From: Chara braunii
Taxonomy: Eukaryota; Streptophyta; Charophyceae; Charales; Characeae
Length of the DNA stretch: 55,819 bases
Direction of reading: 5' to 3'
Assembly (NCBI GenBank): GCA_003427395.1
Contig: BFEA01000376.1
Span: forward strand, 432,160-487,978
Positions 55,237-55,819 of this stretch are shown piece by piece. Numbering within the stretch: position 1 is the stretch's first letter; the number at the start of each line of letters is the position of its first letter. The notes under the pieces are model-generated. The model was given only the letters and a program-made list of their open reading frames with translations, searched no databases and was not told the DNA's origin. The position numbers were made by a program, and so were the translations under genes.

Positions 55237-55819
55237 TGAAAGTGTTCGGAACTTGCCGGCTTTAGGTCACTCTATATCCAGAGACCACTATCTCAAGGGG
55301 CACAGAGGCATGACTCGAAGCACAAAAGACATACAACAAAAAGAGAGATTGAGTATGAGGTCCAGAGGGATGAGTGAGGACTCGTGACTGGTGCTGGCCA
55401 TGCTCTCTTCATGTGTACTCTTAGAGATTATTAAGAGTTTTTATTCTTCCCTCACTTACTCTTGCCATTGTTCGAGTCAGTTAGTCCTGCATTTTCGGTA
55501 TTGCTTTGCTTGATGGTCACGTTTTCTGATGATCTAGTCACAGTTCTCATAAATTAGTAAATTGGCAAAATTGATGCGTGCATCTATGTTTCCCTTTGGC
55601 CGCGGCCGAATTCGGCCACGGCCGCTCCGGTCGAGAACTTTCGGTCGCGACCGCGGCAGAAGTGAGCGGGGGTTCGGGGGGCGGGGAAGGGGTTTTGAGT
55701 CGGGGGGGCTCCCCTACCCCCTCGCAAAAAAACAAACAAAACGGGGGGCCGAGATCTGGGGATTTTTTGAGGGGGGCGGATAATTTTGGGGCTAAAAAAA
55801 AATAAAAAAAAATTGTTCA
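55237..55819. other. Unassigned end of window, with a GC-rich palindrome
   Basis: GGCCGCGGCCGAATTCGGCC followed by ACGGCC at about 55597-55625 is a near-perfect palindrome centred on GAATTC. After it come G runs and A runs. Frames on both strands here are Arg/Gly-rich or Pro-rich by composition. No gene supported. Confidence 0.5.

Overview
The window looks like nuclear DNA of a green plant or streptophyte alga and is dominated by nested LTR retrotransposons. Three things point that way. A snRNA-derived segment present in several copies ends in the plant-type U6 3' sequence. The retrotransposon primer-binding site matches the 3' end of tRNA-Asp, a common choice in plant Ty3/gypsy elements. The one convincing host gene (43146-44327) is a secreted DOMON-domain protein of the AIR12/DUF568 type. 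A charophyte such as Chara is my best guess at lineage, but that is inference. There is no rRNA gene, no CRISPR and no bacterial-style operon.

From 1 to 3.9 kb the sequence is unassigned and mostly low-complexity or AT-rich. From 3.9 to 38.6 kb everything can be read as one family of Ty3-like retrotransposons with very long LTRs, nested in each other. Five LTR copies are recognised: E (3946-5631, minus), D (7573-12773, minus), A (14714-21245, plus), C (22604-27262, plus) and B (35578 to about 38600, plus, truncated). They start TGTCGGG or TGTCGAG, end CTCGACA (E is diverged at both ends), and reach 4.7-5.2 kb when not interrupted. LTR A is followed two bases later by a tRNA-Asp-type primer-binding site and a decayed gag. 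LTR C and LTR B bracket a nearly full-length but broken gag-protease-RT-RNaseH-integrase region (27.3-33.6 kb). A second, minus-strand pol copy (RT/RNaseH/IN, 14.5-12.8 kb and 7.6-6.9 kb) is split by LTR D, which sits in its integrase with a CATAT target duplication; LTR E is that element's 3' LTR.

The LTRs are unusual. Four U3 regions (A, B, C, D) carry, in the same order, a tRNA-like hairpin with Pol III A-box and B-box look-alikes, the 3' half of U6 snRNA, a chain of short stem-loops whose stems differ between copies, and a TATA box. In A, B and C an array of 54-bp tandem repeats follows the TATA box. E keeps only a weak tRNA-like segment and a TATA-like run. This composite LTR is the best candidate in the window for something not previously described.

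From 38.6 kb to the end the sequence is gene-poor and rich in short tandem duplications and microsatellites, with an N gap at 39811-40325. The DOMON gene stands alone, with 60-bp and 31-bp repeats upstream and a 60-bp x3 array downstream. Beyond 51.7 kb there are several unrecognised coding-like fragments, one with a good splice acceptor.

One clear technical artefact is present: at 20610-20647 two Tn5 mosaic ends lie head to head between identical 164-bp copies, the signature of a Nextera mate-pair junction left in the assembly.
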